A DNA stretch of 64,000 nucleotides from Zerene cesonia (lineage: Eukaryota > Arthropoda > Insecta > Lepidoptera > Pieridae). The notes beneath the pieces are model-generated. The model ran no database searches, was not told the origin of the DNA, and saw nothing but the letters and a program-made list of their open reading frames with translations. The DNA lies in contig NW_024045132.1 of NCBI RefSeq assembly GCF_012273895.1, positions 806,001-870,000 of the forward strand. The letters are read 5' to 3'. Below are positions 11,767-24,900 of the stretch, one piece after another. A program made the position numbers and the translations under genes. Position 1 is the first letter of the stretch; every line of letters begins with the position of its first letter.

Positions 11767-11934
11767 TCTATACTAATATTATAAAGCTCAAGAGTTTTTT
11801 TGTTTGTTTGAACTCACTAATCTCAGGAACTACTGGTCCGATTTGAAAAATTCTATCAATGTTAGATAGCCCATTTATTGAGGAAGGCTATAGTCTATAT
11901 ATGTGTAACGGGCGATGCCAGGGCGGACCGCTAG
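11767..11934 (+). mobile_element. Non-autonomous Helitron-like element (ATATTATAAAG type)
   Basis: Starts TCTATACTAATATTATAAAG and ends CCGCTAG followed by T, matching Helitron TC...CTRR ends. The interior AACTACTGGTCCGATTTG and the GATAGCCCATTTATTGAGG block are characteristic of a very common lepidopteran family. No protein is encoded; the 60-residue frame at 11859-12041 is a read-through. Confidence 0.65.
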
Positions 11935-12126
11935 TCTATAATAATCTACAATCTCTATTGTTTACATATTTACCGACCGAGACGCCTCTATTTAATAAAG
12001 CTTTTTACATTCCTTTATCGCCCGTTACATTTATTTTGTAAGTTTTGTTTGTTATAATTATATTTTCATTTACTCACCCCTTTGGGGTTTTGAGAAACAT
12101 TTTAAAGTTTGCTTTTTTATTATCAG

Positions 12127-12211
12127 AGTCCCTCAATACAGTGCTATCAATGGACCCATCTGGAGATGCTATAGAACCTGATTTTCACGATATGAAAAGC
12201 ATTTACGAAAG
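12127..12211 (+). CDS. Candidate internal exon, unrecognised gene
   Basis: An 85-base segment follows a strong acceptor (TTGCTTTTTTATTATCAG, ending at 12126) and precedes a moderate donor (GAAAG|GTTTGA at 12212). The only frame open throughout is phase 1 in, phase 2 out. It encodes 27 complete codons including SMDPSGDAIEPDFHDMKSIY, an acidic, well-mixed composition unlike the K/I/N/F-rich chance frames around it. I do not recognise the protein. No neighbouring exon joins it in phase within the visible sequence; the 1000-N gap at 14060 may hide one. It could be a chance open stretch. Confidence 0.35.
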
Positions 12212-13330
12212 GTTTGAATTCACACAATTATTTTTGTTTTATCTAGGGATTCACTGGAAAATATCATTAAAATTCATATTTTTGAAAGAAAATTAAAATT
12301 CTGTACTACTATTGCTAAAATGTGTTGTGAAAATGAAAAAATAAATCATTATACAGTTTAGCAATATTCGTATACATTCAATCATTCTGTAAAAAGTAGT
12401 GCAAAAATAGGTAAAAATACTGAATAATAATAGATATAAATACTAATAGTAATAGATTTATAAAAAAAGTTCCTAATTAATGTGTGTACACGAAATTCAA
12501 TCATACGACTACTTCTCCATCTTAATGTTTGGGTTTCGCTTATTGAATAAAATAAAATAAAATAAAAATATTTCCCCTATCGTAGATGCGTTTACTATTT
12601 TGTTTCCGTATCCTAACTTGTATTATTAATCATGTATCATATAGATTAACATTCTCATAATATTATATACATTCATAGAATTGCATCGACCTTATTGTTC
12701 GACCTGGCTTTGATAAAAGTGTAGGTGAGAAAACATAATATTTCGATAAAAGTTCAAAACCTTTGGATAACATTAACTTTTAACGTCCTCACAATATCAT
12801 TTTTATTTTATAATTAACATTGTGGAAATTTTAAGTCATTTATCAAACTTATATTCTTATCTCTGAAGCATATAATAACAAAAAAAGCTCTTATAATGTT
12901 GCATTAATTATAGTAAAACCTAGTGTTACTTCTAATGTTTATAAAAATGTGAGGGATTATAAAGCCCGTAACACAGTTATTACTAACACTGGCTTTTTTT
13001 CTACATTAAACGGGTTATTTAATGTACATTTATAGTTTCGCTTTATTAATCCCCACCAAGATCAAAGTCTGACTACGCCCGTGAGTATTCTTTATAATCA
13101 TTGACATTTGCTAAGTTTTCGCATACGTAATAACATATAAAAACCTTATAACAAAAACATCCTTCGTTCCCATCGTTCCAGATGATTAATAGATACAATG
13201 GTTCGAATAATGATTATAAAAACGTTATTTAAAATGACCATATCAAAAAAATTTTAAATCGAAAATTACCATAAAAGCATACTCGTAAATGTCTGATTTT
13301 GATAGTGAATTTAAACGACTCTTTGATCTT
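12212..13330. other. Intergenic or intronic, nothing identified
   Basis: AT-rich DNA. An (AAAAT)n microsatellite-like run lies at about 12545-12568. No further exon was found. Confidence 0.4.
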
Positions 13331-13428
13331 TGAACACAGTGGGGTTTTAGTCGGTAAGATTCCGACACCCATCCGACATCCGGCATCCCGGGGGCCATGG
13401 GTATTTAAGATTTCTTCACGCAAAAAAA
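13331..13428 (+). mobile_element. Worn relative of the nested poly(A) retroposon
   Basis: Shares GAACACAGTGGGGTTTTAG, GTCGGTA, TTCCGACA, the GGCCATGGGTAT block and a short A-rich tail with the 10640-10807 insert. The 5' half is missing and no clear duplication was found around it. Confidence 0.6.
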
Positions 13429-13675
13429 GGGGAAGGTCATCAATATTATTTTAATATTGACGTTAATGTACAATATTTTGCTCAGACGAAGGTAGACCTT
13501 GTGCGATTTTAAATTAGCGGCTTACTTCCTTTTAGCAATAAAAACGTACGTTGATTATCAATATAACCGGTTATTAACAGACGTTTTTGTGAATCAAAAC
13601 AGGCGTAAATGTTTTTTTCTTTTATATAACTGCCAAATCGAATGAAGAATCTTTCATTATTTGATATACACTACA

Positions 13676-13870
13676 GTACTTTTGAATGTAGGAGTCAAGC
13701 ACGCTTCGACACGAATTGGGATAGGTTGCATCGTTACCATACCCCCAGCGAAGGTGGTCGTGAAAAAATAGTATTATTATCCTTTTTACTTTGACCTTTT
13801 CTTTATTCCCTCAATCAATCCTCTCCTTACCCCTTTTCCCCTTAGACCCCTTAGACCACGACTCACCAGG
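13676..13870 (-). repeat. Family B repeat, diverged, reverse orientation
   Basis: On the - strand it reads the 3' part of the family, with CCCAATTCGTGTCGAAGCGTG like the 5370-5400 segment, preceded by a GGGGTAAGGAGAGG-type purine block. The order is conserved but identity is low. Confidence 0.5.
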
Positions 13871-14059
13871 TCCTCTGCCTCCACTCATATGCAAAAGTAC
13901 TCCTGAGTAATATGATGAAATAAATAGTTACACAACAAGAAAAATTAGAGAATAGAGACAACAATTCATCTTGTTACTTGACACAGCGGGTGGCAAGCTT
14001 AAGTCCAATGCAGTTGGCGCCCAAAACTTGCTTTTCATTTAACATAGCCTGAGAATTAT

Positions 14060-15059
14060 NNNNNNNNNNNNNNNNNNNNNNNNNNNNNNNNNNNNNNNNN
14101 NNNNNNNNNNNNNNNNNNNNNNNNNNNNNNNNNNNNNNNNNNNNNNNNNNNNNNNNNNNNNNNNNNNNNNNNNNNNNNNNNNNNNNNNNNNNNNNNNNNN
14201 NNNNNNNNNNNNNNNNNNNNNNNNNNNNNNNNNNNNNNNNNNNNNNNNNNNNNNNNNNNNNNNNNNNNNNNNNNNNNNNNNNNNNNNNNNNNNNNNNNNN
14301 NNNNNNNNNNNNNNNNNNNNNNNNNNNNNNNNNNNNNNNNNNNNNNNNNNNNNNNNNNNNNNNNNNNNNNNNNNNNNNNNNNNNNNNNNNNNNNNNNNNN
14401 NNNNNNNNNNNNNNNNNNNNNNNNNNNNNNNNNNNNNNNNNNNNNNNNNNNNNNNNNNNNNNNNNNNNNNNNNNNNNNNNNNNNNNNNNNNNNNNNNNNN
14501 NNNNNNNNNNNNNNNNNNNNNNNNNNNNNNNNNNNNNNNNNNNNNNNNNNNNNNNNNNNNNNNNNNNNNNNNNNNNNNNNNNNNNNNNNNNNNNNNNNNN
14601 NNNNNNNNNNNNNNNNNNNNNNNNNNNNNNNNNNNNNNNNNNNNNNNNNNNNNNNNNNNNNNNNNNNNNNNNNNNNNNNNNNNNNNNNNNNNNNNNNNNN
14701 NNNNNNNNNNNNNNNNNNNNNNNNNNNNNNNNNNNNNNNNNNNNNNNNNNNNNNNNNNNNNNNNNNNNNNNNNNNNNNNNNNNNNNNNNNNNNNNNNNNN
14801 NNNNNNNNNNNNNNNNNNNNNNNNNNNNNNNNNNNNNNNNNNNNNNNNNNNNNNNNNNNNNNNNNNNNNNNNNNNNNNNNNNNNNNNNNNNNNNNNNNNN
14901 NNNNNNNNNNNNNNNNNNNNNNNNNNNNNNNNNNNNNNNNNNNNNNNNNNNNNNNNNNNNNNNNNNNNNNNNNNNNNNNNNNNNNNNNNNNNNNNNNNNN
15001 NNNNNNNNNNNNNNNNNNNNNNNNNNNNNNNNNNNNNNNNNNNNNNNNNNNNNNNNNNN
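14060..15059. other. Assembly gap, exactly 1000 N
   Basis: Placeholder gap of unknown true size. The frame running through it is meaningless. Any exons between the candidates at 12127 and 16134 could lie here. Confidence 1.
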
Positions 15060-16133
15060 TTTATTCCATTTTGTATAAGAAAAATTGAAAAAACGAACCA
15101 AAAATTTGCGAGTCTTAGAACTCACCTCGCCTTAACATCTGTATAGCGTGTAAGGTTTCGCAATTCGATGATTTTCATACCTCATATTTATTGCAATTGA
15201 ATTGCTGCGAATATGTTCGTTCGCACATTAAAAGCCAAGTGATTTTCAAAGAAGCATAGCTCCATGAATAAATGATCGAGTTCGAATATAAGTTTGTTTT
15301 ATATTCCTCATAGGTACAAAATATGCAGTCGCGCAGAAACCAGCTATGAACTTCGCATAAGAATACGAAAACTTATTGAAAACTATGATGGGAAATGTTA
15401 CATGAGTAGTGTTTATGTGTACTTTATGTGCTACTAAGATACTTCGGTATACATAAGTTATCTACTATATATGTGGAATAAGTTGTATGTATTCTAAGGT
15501 AACAGGTCCAACGAGTTAAGACTTGTGAACTTGAATTTTTATAACATACAGCGAAACTGTAAAAATACATTATTTGTAAAGTGTCTGCTTTTTATATAAA
15601 ACTGTCTTTCCGCCTCAAGAAATTTCCATGAGTATGAGATGTTCCACCTTGATAAAAAGTAGCCAAGTCAGTACCTAGCTTCCAAACTATCTCAAGATAT
15701 AAAAATCATGTGATTGATCCTTTATGAAGCCCCGCTGCGACGTGAAATGAAGATAAACAAACACACTTTCGCATTTATAATATCAGTACACGTAACTGTG
15801 TAAATGTTAAATATTTGAAATAAAAGTGGAACACCTATTGAAATTATATAGAAAGGTTGTGGTTGAACAAAATCTCTCACATTTTTCGCAAACCTAGAGT
15901 ATCATGGCGTTTGTTTAATTTTTAACCCGTGTAACCTGTCCCTGCAGGACTCGGGTTCAAATCCCTATATAATATTTTTAAAACAAATTATTAGCTGCTT
16001 TACGTAGATAGTAGGCCTTCATGCCTTGCAATATTGAATGTCAAGCTGGTGGTTGCTGAAACACTCTTTTGTCCCTTTAGACTCAAATTCTTTTTTATCA
16101 GACACATTCTAATAAGTATATATAATATTTTAG
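15060..16133. other. Intergenic or intronic; tRNA-like B-box at 15954-15964
   Basis: No gene seen. GGTTCAAATCC at 15954-15964 is a good pol III B-box inside GACTCGGGTTCAAATCCC, but no A-box or cloverleaf precedes it at the right distance. It is probably a remnant of a tRNA-derived SINE. Confidence 0.4.
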
Positions 16134-16219
16134 GCACTATTTCTTCAAAAGATGGTGTCCCATTATTTCAAAAAACTATCGCTTTGATGGCTGATTTATA
16201 TAGAAAATTCTTTTTGTAA
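16134..16219 (+). CDS. Candidate terminal exon, unrecognised gene
   Basis: Follows an acceptor ATAATATTTTAG ending at 16133 and runs to TAA at 16217-16219. It encodes 28 residues beginning (G)TISSKDGVPLFQKTIALM and ending YRKFFL, phase 1 in. The polypyrimidine tract is weak and no polyadenylation signal stands close by. It could be the last exon of the gene suggested at 12127, but the phases (2 out, 1 in) require at least one more exon between them. Not recognised; chance is a real alternative. Confidence 0.27.
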
Positions 16220-17582
16220 TATAGTTTACTAACATGTTATGATCATTTTTTATTTTAGATATTATTTATTCAATATATACGTGACATTTACTTTACCTAT
16301 AATAGCTAGGTTAAAGGTTAACACGTTTAGCCCTTTTATTGATTTCCTGCTTTACTTCGTAGTACCTATAGTATTATTTTATCTATGGTAGTACTATTGC
16401 TTATTGTTGTGTTATAAAAGGATAAATAATCTAATATAAAAGTGTACAAAACTTTGTGATAAGGCTAACATCAAGGTTTTATAACGCAGCCAATGTGTAC
16501 GTATTATGTTCACTACTAGACAACAAGGCTTTGATTTTGATAGATTTAAAAAATTGTTGTAATTGTTATGCAATAATACACTTGACTTTGTGATTCTTAA
16601 AAACAATCCAAATTATACACCTTAGGAGACCAAAATATATATATTATACTATATGTAAAAAGTATAAACGTCTATAATATTGACAAAAAACTAAAATGCG
16701 ATAACTTAAATCGTAAATAATACTTATTATAATAATTGCGGTTTCTATTTTCGGATAAAATGTTCCTTTAGATTTTATCTGAAAAGTTCAAAGCAGCTCT
16801 CAACCGTATTATGATACAAATTATGACCAAGTTATGTTCATGTGTAATGATTTTTTATCAAGATTATTCATTAGGTATATCTTGTAACTCATAACTTATT
16901 CCTATTTTTTATAAGACTGATCAAAGGCATTTTAACTCAACATTTTCACTCTTACTAAAATATCGTACGATTTTAATATCATTAGCTTTAATCTTCAAAA
17001 GTTTACATATAGGACCGCTGGTATGTTGTACCTACTTCAATCGCAAGCACAAGGTACATTCCTAGTATTCAGTAATTATAACATATTAAAATTTGTGGTA
17101 AATAAATCTTTATTAACGCCTCAAACCATACCATTAACTGATTAATACTAAATTTGTATCTAATTATCAATTGCACATAATCATAACGACTATCACAACA
17201 TAATTGCATAAAATACATCACCTACGTCATTTTACGTGTAAAAATAAAACTCATTAAATCATGTATCGCATGTAATGTGAACACAATCATAACAAAATGG
17301 TAATATTTTGTTATTATTCAAAATAAATTAAACGGCGACATGTATATCGTTGCCAATGAAACACCAAAATGAACAGTTTTAATCGCAAGCGCAGCCAGTC
17401 ACGGGCAATCACCTTCGCGTGACGGCCGACCTTTGCCGCGGATCGCTATTTGATATTTTTTTGTTAACAACAATTACCTAAGATAGCTAAGGTTTTTCTA
17501 TATTAAAAACATTCTTCACTAGTGCGCAAATGGAAAAAGTACACGAATAGGAATTGTGAATATTGAAACAAATATTAAATCG
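16220..17582. other. Upstream region of Cyt-b5-r with possible 5' UTR exon end
   Basis: Mostly AT-rich, no coding frame. A GC-richer patch at about 17385-17450 (CGCAAGCGCAGCC, GTGACGGCCGACC, GCCGCGGATCGC) is followed by a consensus donor CG|GTAAGTAC at 17583. Because the coding ATG at 18910 is immediately preceded by an acceptor (TTACAG, 18900-18905), a non-coding first exon ending at 17582 is a reasonable inference. The transcription start cannot be fixed. Confidence 0.3.
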
Positions 17583-18268
17583 GTAAGTACAATACGATAA
17601 AAAATTCGGTAGTTTCTAATTTGCTTGTAAACAAAAACGTTTCACTTTTTATGCGCGTTCTTTTCCTATGTACAATCATTAATATTATTCCTTCACATTT
17701 CATCAAGCATATCGTCGTATTAGATAAAAATATGTAAAATTTAATTAATCCGTGATTGCATTAGTCTAATTGATTACTAATCGGGTTTTTTTCCTACATT
17801 ATTATCATTTACGTGTTTATAAAGCATTTCTACTGCTAGTTTTATTATCAAACTCATTCATTTGATGAGAATTAGATTTAAGACACTGTCATTAATAAAA
17901 AGAAAACCAAAATCTAACTATTTTAATTTTAATTATTATCAGCTGGTTTCAGTGAACACTACAAATCCTAAGTAAATTTGATTTCATTATATAAGTAAAT
18001 TTCTCTCTATGTTTATTAAAAATTATCAAGTTATAAAGCAAAATTAACACACACGATTGCATTAATACATGTACTGCAGTGACATTGTTTATATTTTTAT
18101 TACTATGTGTTATCATTTATATGATAACTAAATACAGTTGAAAGCATAGTCGAAAGCAGAATTAAATTCAATTTTTAGTATACATATTGCACATTTTACT
18201 TTTAATTCAGACGTATAACTATATTTCGAATATTTGGTATCCTAATTACTTAATTTTGTCGTTATACG

Positions 18269-18535
18269 TTTTACAGAAGACCGGCGTGAAATAGCATTCT
18301 GCTGTGTTTCGTTCGGTGAGTGGGGGAGCCGGAGGCCCATATCCTTTTCCTTACCCTTCCCAGTCCTTTCCTTTATTCCTATCGCCAATCCTTTCTTAAT
18401 CCCTTCCCAAAAAGTCGGCAATCTATTTGTAGAGGCGTAAGGTCTGCAATGGACTTTATGCCTCTCCAAATGTTCATGAGCGGTGGTAACGCTTACCATC
18501 AGGCGTCCCACCAGCTCCATTGCCGACTGTCACAT
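18269..18535 (-). repeat. Family B repeat, near full length, reverse orientation
   Basis: Read on the - strand it carries the ordered blocks GGCAATGGAGCTGGTGGGA, GATGGTAAGCG, GCAGACCTTACGCC, GGAATAAAGGAAAGG, GGGAAGGGTAAGGAAAAGG, CTCCCCCACTCACC and TTTCACGCCGGTCTTCTG, as in the 5070 copy. It lies inside the inferred 5' UTR intron of Cyt-b5-r (17583-18905). The frames at 18242-18520 and 18320-18643 are artefacts of it. Confidence 0.75.
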
Positions 18536-18909
18536 AAAAAAACAAAAGTCATTCAATCTACAATGAGATGGCTAGTCTTTATTAGATTCTTTCAATTTAT
18601 TAATCATGTAATTAAGATAATTACCTACGTAATATATAAATGAAGTGTTCTATGAAATGATAAAAAAGTATTTAAAAAAATGAAGGTAATAAAATAATTG
18701 TAGTGCCACAGTGATCATCACAATCTATATAATTTTACCTTCATAACTGCCTTGTATTAAATCACCTAAAGCTCTTTAAGCTAAGACTATGAGCTTACGA
18801 TTATTGTGCTAAAGTTTAATTATTTGCTCTTAAACATAGTGAAAAACTGTAATCCATAAACATTTTTCCACAATTTCTAAAAATACGTTATAAATTAAAT
18901 TACAGAATC

Positions 18910-21900
18910 ATGGCACCAAATAGCAACAGGCAGCAGACCAGCTTCCCGAATCTCCCATATCCATTGTTGCGTGATGACGAGCCAAAGTCAGGACAACAAT
19001 GGATAGCGTCTAAGCGAATACAAGATGGCGCTGAAGGGTTGTGGAGGATACATGATAGTCTTTACGATTTGACAGACTTCATATCCTCCCATCCAGGCGG
19101 ATCTCAATGGCTAGAATATACTAAGGTAAAGGTACAAATAATTATAATAGAATTGATTATGTCAATGTTGCTTAATGTGGCCTTTTAGATGAACTTACAT
19201 ACAGACATACGGACAGCGATGTAATAGTAATAGAGTCTCGTTTTCATCCGTAGTGTACGAAACCCTATAAACTAAATCGAAAGCTATACTTGCACTAGAA
19301 GTGAGCCTCGCGGCGTTAATTAATATCTTAATTAAATTTTCCTCTCTGTCATTTACCTATCTCCGTAACATATATAGCTTTTTAAAGTCCATTTGCATTT
19401 CTTTAGAATATAAGCATAAAAGTGAGCATTAAAAATCCTTTTACGTCAGAAAAACATGAAAATTCCCTCTTGGTTTCTTAATTACTGTAATGAAAACATA
19501 TTTCTTTACAGGTTTTTTTTTATCAAATAGATGTATATCTACCATCTAATAACAAAAACACATGTTCCGCTGCCAGCAATTTATTCGAAGAAAAAATTCT
19601 CATAGAAACATGGTTTATTTTTATTCATATGCTTTTTCAGGTCGACAGAGATAGATAGCTCTGTACCAAATTTCATCCAAAACGGTTGAGTGATTTAGGT
19701 GTGAAGAAAAAACTAACGGGCAGAGTTTTAGTTATATAGGTAATTTCACAAATTTTAAAATGGCAGACATAAATTATTTTCTTAAGTTTATCAATTGTGC
19801 TATTAAATCCGTTACATATTTATCTTATTACTAGTATATAAATAAATAAATAAATAAATAGTATTATGTTATTATTAAAATTTTTACATTTACATGTATC
19901 CACATTTATTTTAGAAGTCGTATGAAACAAGTCGTAAAGACCTGTTTAAATCCGTCAATACAAAAACGTTAATAAGTATGAGCCTAAATTAAATTTCTGT
20001 AGGATAATAACAAAATATTAATTTAGCCTACGTAATTATAAATAATATCCAATTGAAACAATAATTTTACCTACAAATTACATTACATAATATATAAAGC
20101 TACACCACCTTTCCACAATATTTTCAGTTATCAAACACCTTTTGAAAACTTTTAAAACACAAAGCTTATAATGAAATAATCAAAACTATCCCATTTCGTT
20201 ATATTACTTTCAAATAAATACCATAATAGACAAAGTTTTGGTTCAATCTACAACTTTACCTATCAATTTGTGTAGTTATATTACTGCAGAATTTAGAACA
20301 ACGCTCTACAACTGAAAATGTAGGTGCAATTGAAGTACATAATTTGAGTCGCATATTGGTAGTACAAATTGAGGTAAAAGGGCGAATAAATAAGGCAAAA
20401 TGCAATATAATCACATTATAAAACATACAGTTTTTCCGACAAGCGTCGGTGAATTTGTAAAGAAATTGAATTAACTTAAATATTAGATATGATTGTGGCC
20501 CGTTTTAATAGACATTGTCTTTCACCTTCTAGCTACAACATAGCGATAAAATTAATTTTAAGCCTCTCGTTTTTACCAAATCGTCATTTTAAAAGCAGTC
20601 AGAAGTTAAGGTTTTTGATGCAGATTTACAAAGAGATTTACGACAGTAAACCATTGTCTAATTTATAACCATCTGCCACAATACTGTTTCCTTGTAAATG
20701 AAACAAGACCAACGACATCTTTTGCACTTACAATGATTATAATTTATACGAATCTACTTTCAGGGCACAGATATAACGGAACAATTCGAGACACACCACA
20801 TAAACAGCGTCGCCGCTGAAATCCTTCCTAAATACTTTATTCGCAAGACCTCTGCGCCTAGGAATTCTCCATTTACGTTCAACGAAGATGGTTTCTACAG
20901 AACACTGAAAATTAAAATAGCTACAAAGCTCAAAGATGTACCAAAGGACGCAAGGAAAAAGAGTGACTTTGTTAGTGACGTTCTATTTATTTTATTGTTA
21001 ATTGGAAGTCCTTTGTGTTGTTGGACTTGGACACAGCATTTGTTATTGGGTGCTCTGTCAACGGTTGCTCTTGGTTATTTGCTGAGCGCCCTAACAATCT
21101 GCGCTCATAATTACTTCCATAGATCTGATAGCTGGAGGATGTATCTATTCAACGTCAGCGGATTTTCTTACGCGTGAGTTAACTTTTACAATTATCTCCT
21201 TAAAAAGTATCATTTATTTTAGAAAAATAGCATACAAGTCCTTCCAACATGAATTTTCGGATATATTTTTGAATTTATAAAAAAACGCATTTTTGTATTC
21301 ATGGCAGTGACCAATAGATTTATTTCAACATGACGGACGGACGAATGAACCCTGTAACATAGGTTTCAATCTAGCCAGGGATAATTCTTTAAAAAACTAA
21401 GCTATAAAACTACACTATATAAACAACTTTATGGTTGTTGTTGTAAAGACTAAATTTTATTGTTTGTTATTGTTAACCGAATAAAGTATACTTTTAATTA
21501 TAAACGTGACAATTTTTATAGGGACTGGAGAATAACCCACGCAATGTCACATCATCTGCATACAAATACAGCGCAAGATATTGAGCTAAGTCTAGTAGAA
21601 CCCTTCCTCCAATTCCTGCCAAACCCAAATAAACCAATTTGGGCGCAAATGGCTGCGTTTTATTATCCGATCGTATTTGCTTTCACTTCATTGGCTGTTC
21701 TGATAAAAGAGTACGTATATTTTATCATAAATTATCCTTAGTGGAAATTTTACAAATATATGAAATGAGTTTATATCGCATAAAAGTAACACTTGAAGTA
21801 CATTAAAGATAATTGCTGTATAATCTGCGAGCACGTATTACGAATTAAGTGGTTTCATAGTTATTGCGCTGTTTTTATAATAGAATATTATTTTACAGAC

Positions 21901-24900
21901 TTGTTCTTGGCTTCACCGATCATCACGATAAGAAATTTTCCTGGGCAAACATAATTCCATTTCTACTACCAGTCTGGATGTGGATGGCGAGCGGTTTATT
22001 TCTTCCATGGGTGATTGCTGTTTGGATTGCCACAGTAATGATCAGTAGTGAAATCTTCATGATCTTCGGTTTAACTGCTGGTCACCATTCTCATAATAAC
22101 TTCTTTGAAGGCGATATTCCTAGGTAAATAATTAACTGTGTATTAATATTATAAAGTTCAAGAAAAGGTTGTGTTATTATATTTTAGTTCAAGGAAGATT
22201 TACTTTATTAATATTTTTCTTCATTAGTATAATGAATGCCATTTTTATGACAACGGTATCAGTTTTTATATTTGTGGGAATTTCCTGCACAAGGTAGGTA
22301 CTTTTAATTTCGTAAAGAATAGTTATTTTAAAATGAATGCTTTTTTCAGTACGATTACATCACGCGAAGAATCATCAGCTTCAGCGCTTTAAATTTGGTA
22401 TAACATCATACACAGTTATATATTTAGGTATTTCACACTGTTTTATACATGTTTTTATTCTGTTTTGATGGAATGACTGAATTAAAGTCTCAAATTACCG
22501 TGTTAAGTACGGTCTTAAGACCTATTCTCTAATGTAATATATAAGCAGCGACTTAATTTTTAAATCGATGATGTTAAAATAAAACCCGTAAAATTCATTG
22601 CAGCATAGGTCCCTACTAATATAATAAAGGTGAAAGTTTGTTTGTTTGTCTTTCACGTCGCAGTGAAACGAAGCTACGGTATGATATTTGTGTCTGGATA
22701 TACATAGTTGGGAGGCTGGGGAGTTATATAGACTACTTTTTACTGCAGTAAAACATCTTATTCTCATGAGAATTTCGTTTGACTAGGTACGTCTAGTTCG
22801 CTACTGTCGGAAAGCTGGTATAAATTGTAAACGCATTTTTTCAACTACCTGCATAGTTATTATCGAGTAACAAACGTGTGATTTTTCTATTCTTTGTTTA
22901 TTTCCTTTATATGTATAGCTAGTACCTACAGGTAAACTATTTATATAGTTGCAATTTAATATTTTTTTTATGTAATCTCATGAGGAGCCAAGCTAACATA
23001 GAGTAGTACAAGAACTAAATTGATACATTTTTCACGTTTCGCCACCTGAAAGTCACAACCAAGGGAAAAAGGCCGAGTCACGTATTTTAACTAAGGTGAA
23101 GACTTTGTTACAGCTTCGTAGTTTTATTCCTATAATATTTATGTAAATAGAATATAATAAGAAAGAATAGAAGAAGTAGTATGAGAAGTCATATTTTTTT
23201 GTTATATGTGTAGTGATACTAGCTAACACATAAAATATCAGCTTTCTATGTGTTCAGAAAACTACGAATCTTGGTGATCAGGTGAGTTTGTGACAAAAAA
23301 AGATGAAATGGAAATTATGTGTTTTAAATTTTTTTTCATCTGGTATAATCCAATTCAGAACTTTAAAAAAATTATCAATAATTATGCTCTGTGCATACTC
23401 ATATTCCACTTGAAATTTCATCTTGAATTCCACGTTAATAAAACCGAAATTTGAAACGAGTTAATTTACTTATTACGCGAAAAAAATGTAAATAATTTTG
23501 TAATTACAACGTTTACGAACAACCAAATTCATTGAACTGTGTTTATTTCCGTTACTNNNNNNNNNNNNNNNNNNNNNNNNNNNNNNNNNNNNNNNNNNNN
23601 NNNNNNNNNNNNNNNNNNNNNNNNNNNNNNNNNNNNNNNNNNNNNNNNNNNNNNNNNNNNNNNNNNNNNNNNNNNNNNNNNNNNNNNNNNNNNNNNNNNN
23701 NNNNNNNNNNNNNNNNNNNNNNNNNNNNNNNNNNNNNNNNNNNNNNNNNNNNNNNNNNNNNNNNNNNNNNNNNNNNNNNNNNNNNNNNNNNNNNNNNNNN
23801 NNNNNNNNNNNNNNNNNNNNNNNNNNNNNNNNNNNNNNNNNNNNNNNNNNNNNNNNNNNNNNNNNNNNNNNNNNNNNNNNNNNNNNNNNNNNNNNNNNNN
23901 NNNNNNNNNNNNNNNNNNNNNNNNNNNNNNNNNNNNNNNNNNNNNNNNNNNNNNNNNNNNNNNNNNNNNNNNNNNNNNNNNNNNNNNNNNNNNNNNNNNN
24001 NNNNNNNNNNNNNNNNNNNNNNNNNNNNNNNNNNNNNNNNNNNNNNNNNNNNNNNNNNNNNNNNNNNNNNNNNNNNNNNNNNNNNNNNNNNNNNNNNNNN
24101 NNNNNNNNNNNNNNNNNNNNNNNNNNNNNNNNNNNNNNNNNNNNNNNNNNNNNNNNNNNNNNNNNNNNNNNNNNNNNNNNNNNNNNNNNNNNNNNNNNNN
24201 NNNNNNNNNNNNNNNNNNNNNNNNNNNNNNNNNNNNNNNNNNNNNNNNNNNNNNNNNNNNNNNNNNNNNNNNNNNNNNNNNNNNNNNNNNNNNNNNNNNN
24301 NNNNNNNNNNNNNNNNNNNNNNNNNNNNNNNNNNNNNNNNNNNNNNNNNNNNNNNNNNNNNNNNNNNNNNNNNNNNNNNNNNNNNNNNNNNNNNNNNNNN
24401 NNNNNNNNNNNNNNNNNNNNNNNNNNNNNNNNNNNNNNNNNNNNNNNNNNNNNNNNNNNNNNNNNNNNNNNNNNNNNNNNNNNNNNNNNNNNNNNNNNNN
24501 NNNNNNNNNNNNNNNNNNNNNNNNNNNNNNNNNNNNNNNNNNNNNNNNNNNNNNNNCATTTAGCACTACCCGGGGTACACGTGTAGGGGATCTAGAGTCA
24601 GAGCCTACGGACGCGAGCAACAATATACCCCAAACATATATAGATTTCATTTTATAAGAAAAATAACATAATAATTTACGACACAACCAGCTAATTACGG
24701 AAATATCCACGTTGTTATATAGCAATAAAAACCTTATTAATTATTCATGTTGTTATACCCTCGACCCTGAGGTCATATATTATGATTTAACTCAATAACA
24801 ATGTTTAGACTGTCTCATTGTTACATCTGTTTTTGAATGATACAGATAAAATCTACCCAGAGGTCCTGGATTCGACTCCTGTCGGGTTTAACACAGACTA

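Noticed and set aside
13974..15125. Long frames made of X, here and at 23529-24725, 35145-36443, 38270-39364, 53738-54904 and 59962-61104
   Set aside because: They exist only because N was translated without stops.
15954..15964. tRNA gene suggested by a B-box
   Set aside because: No acceptor stem, D-arm or anticodon arm can be folded upstream; likewise at 24868 and 41700.
23258..23281. 24-base microexon in Cyt-b5-r intron 4 with TTCAG before and GTGAGT after
   Set aside because: It would insert eight residues in frame, but the family aligns across the exon 4 to 5 junction without it; the signals are probably chance.
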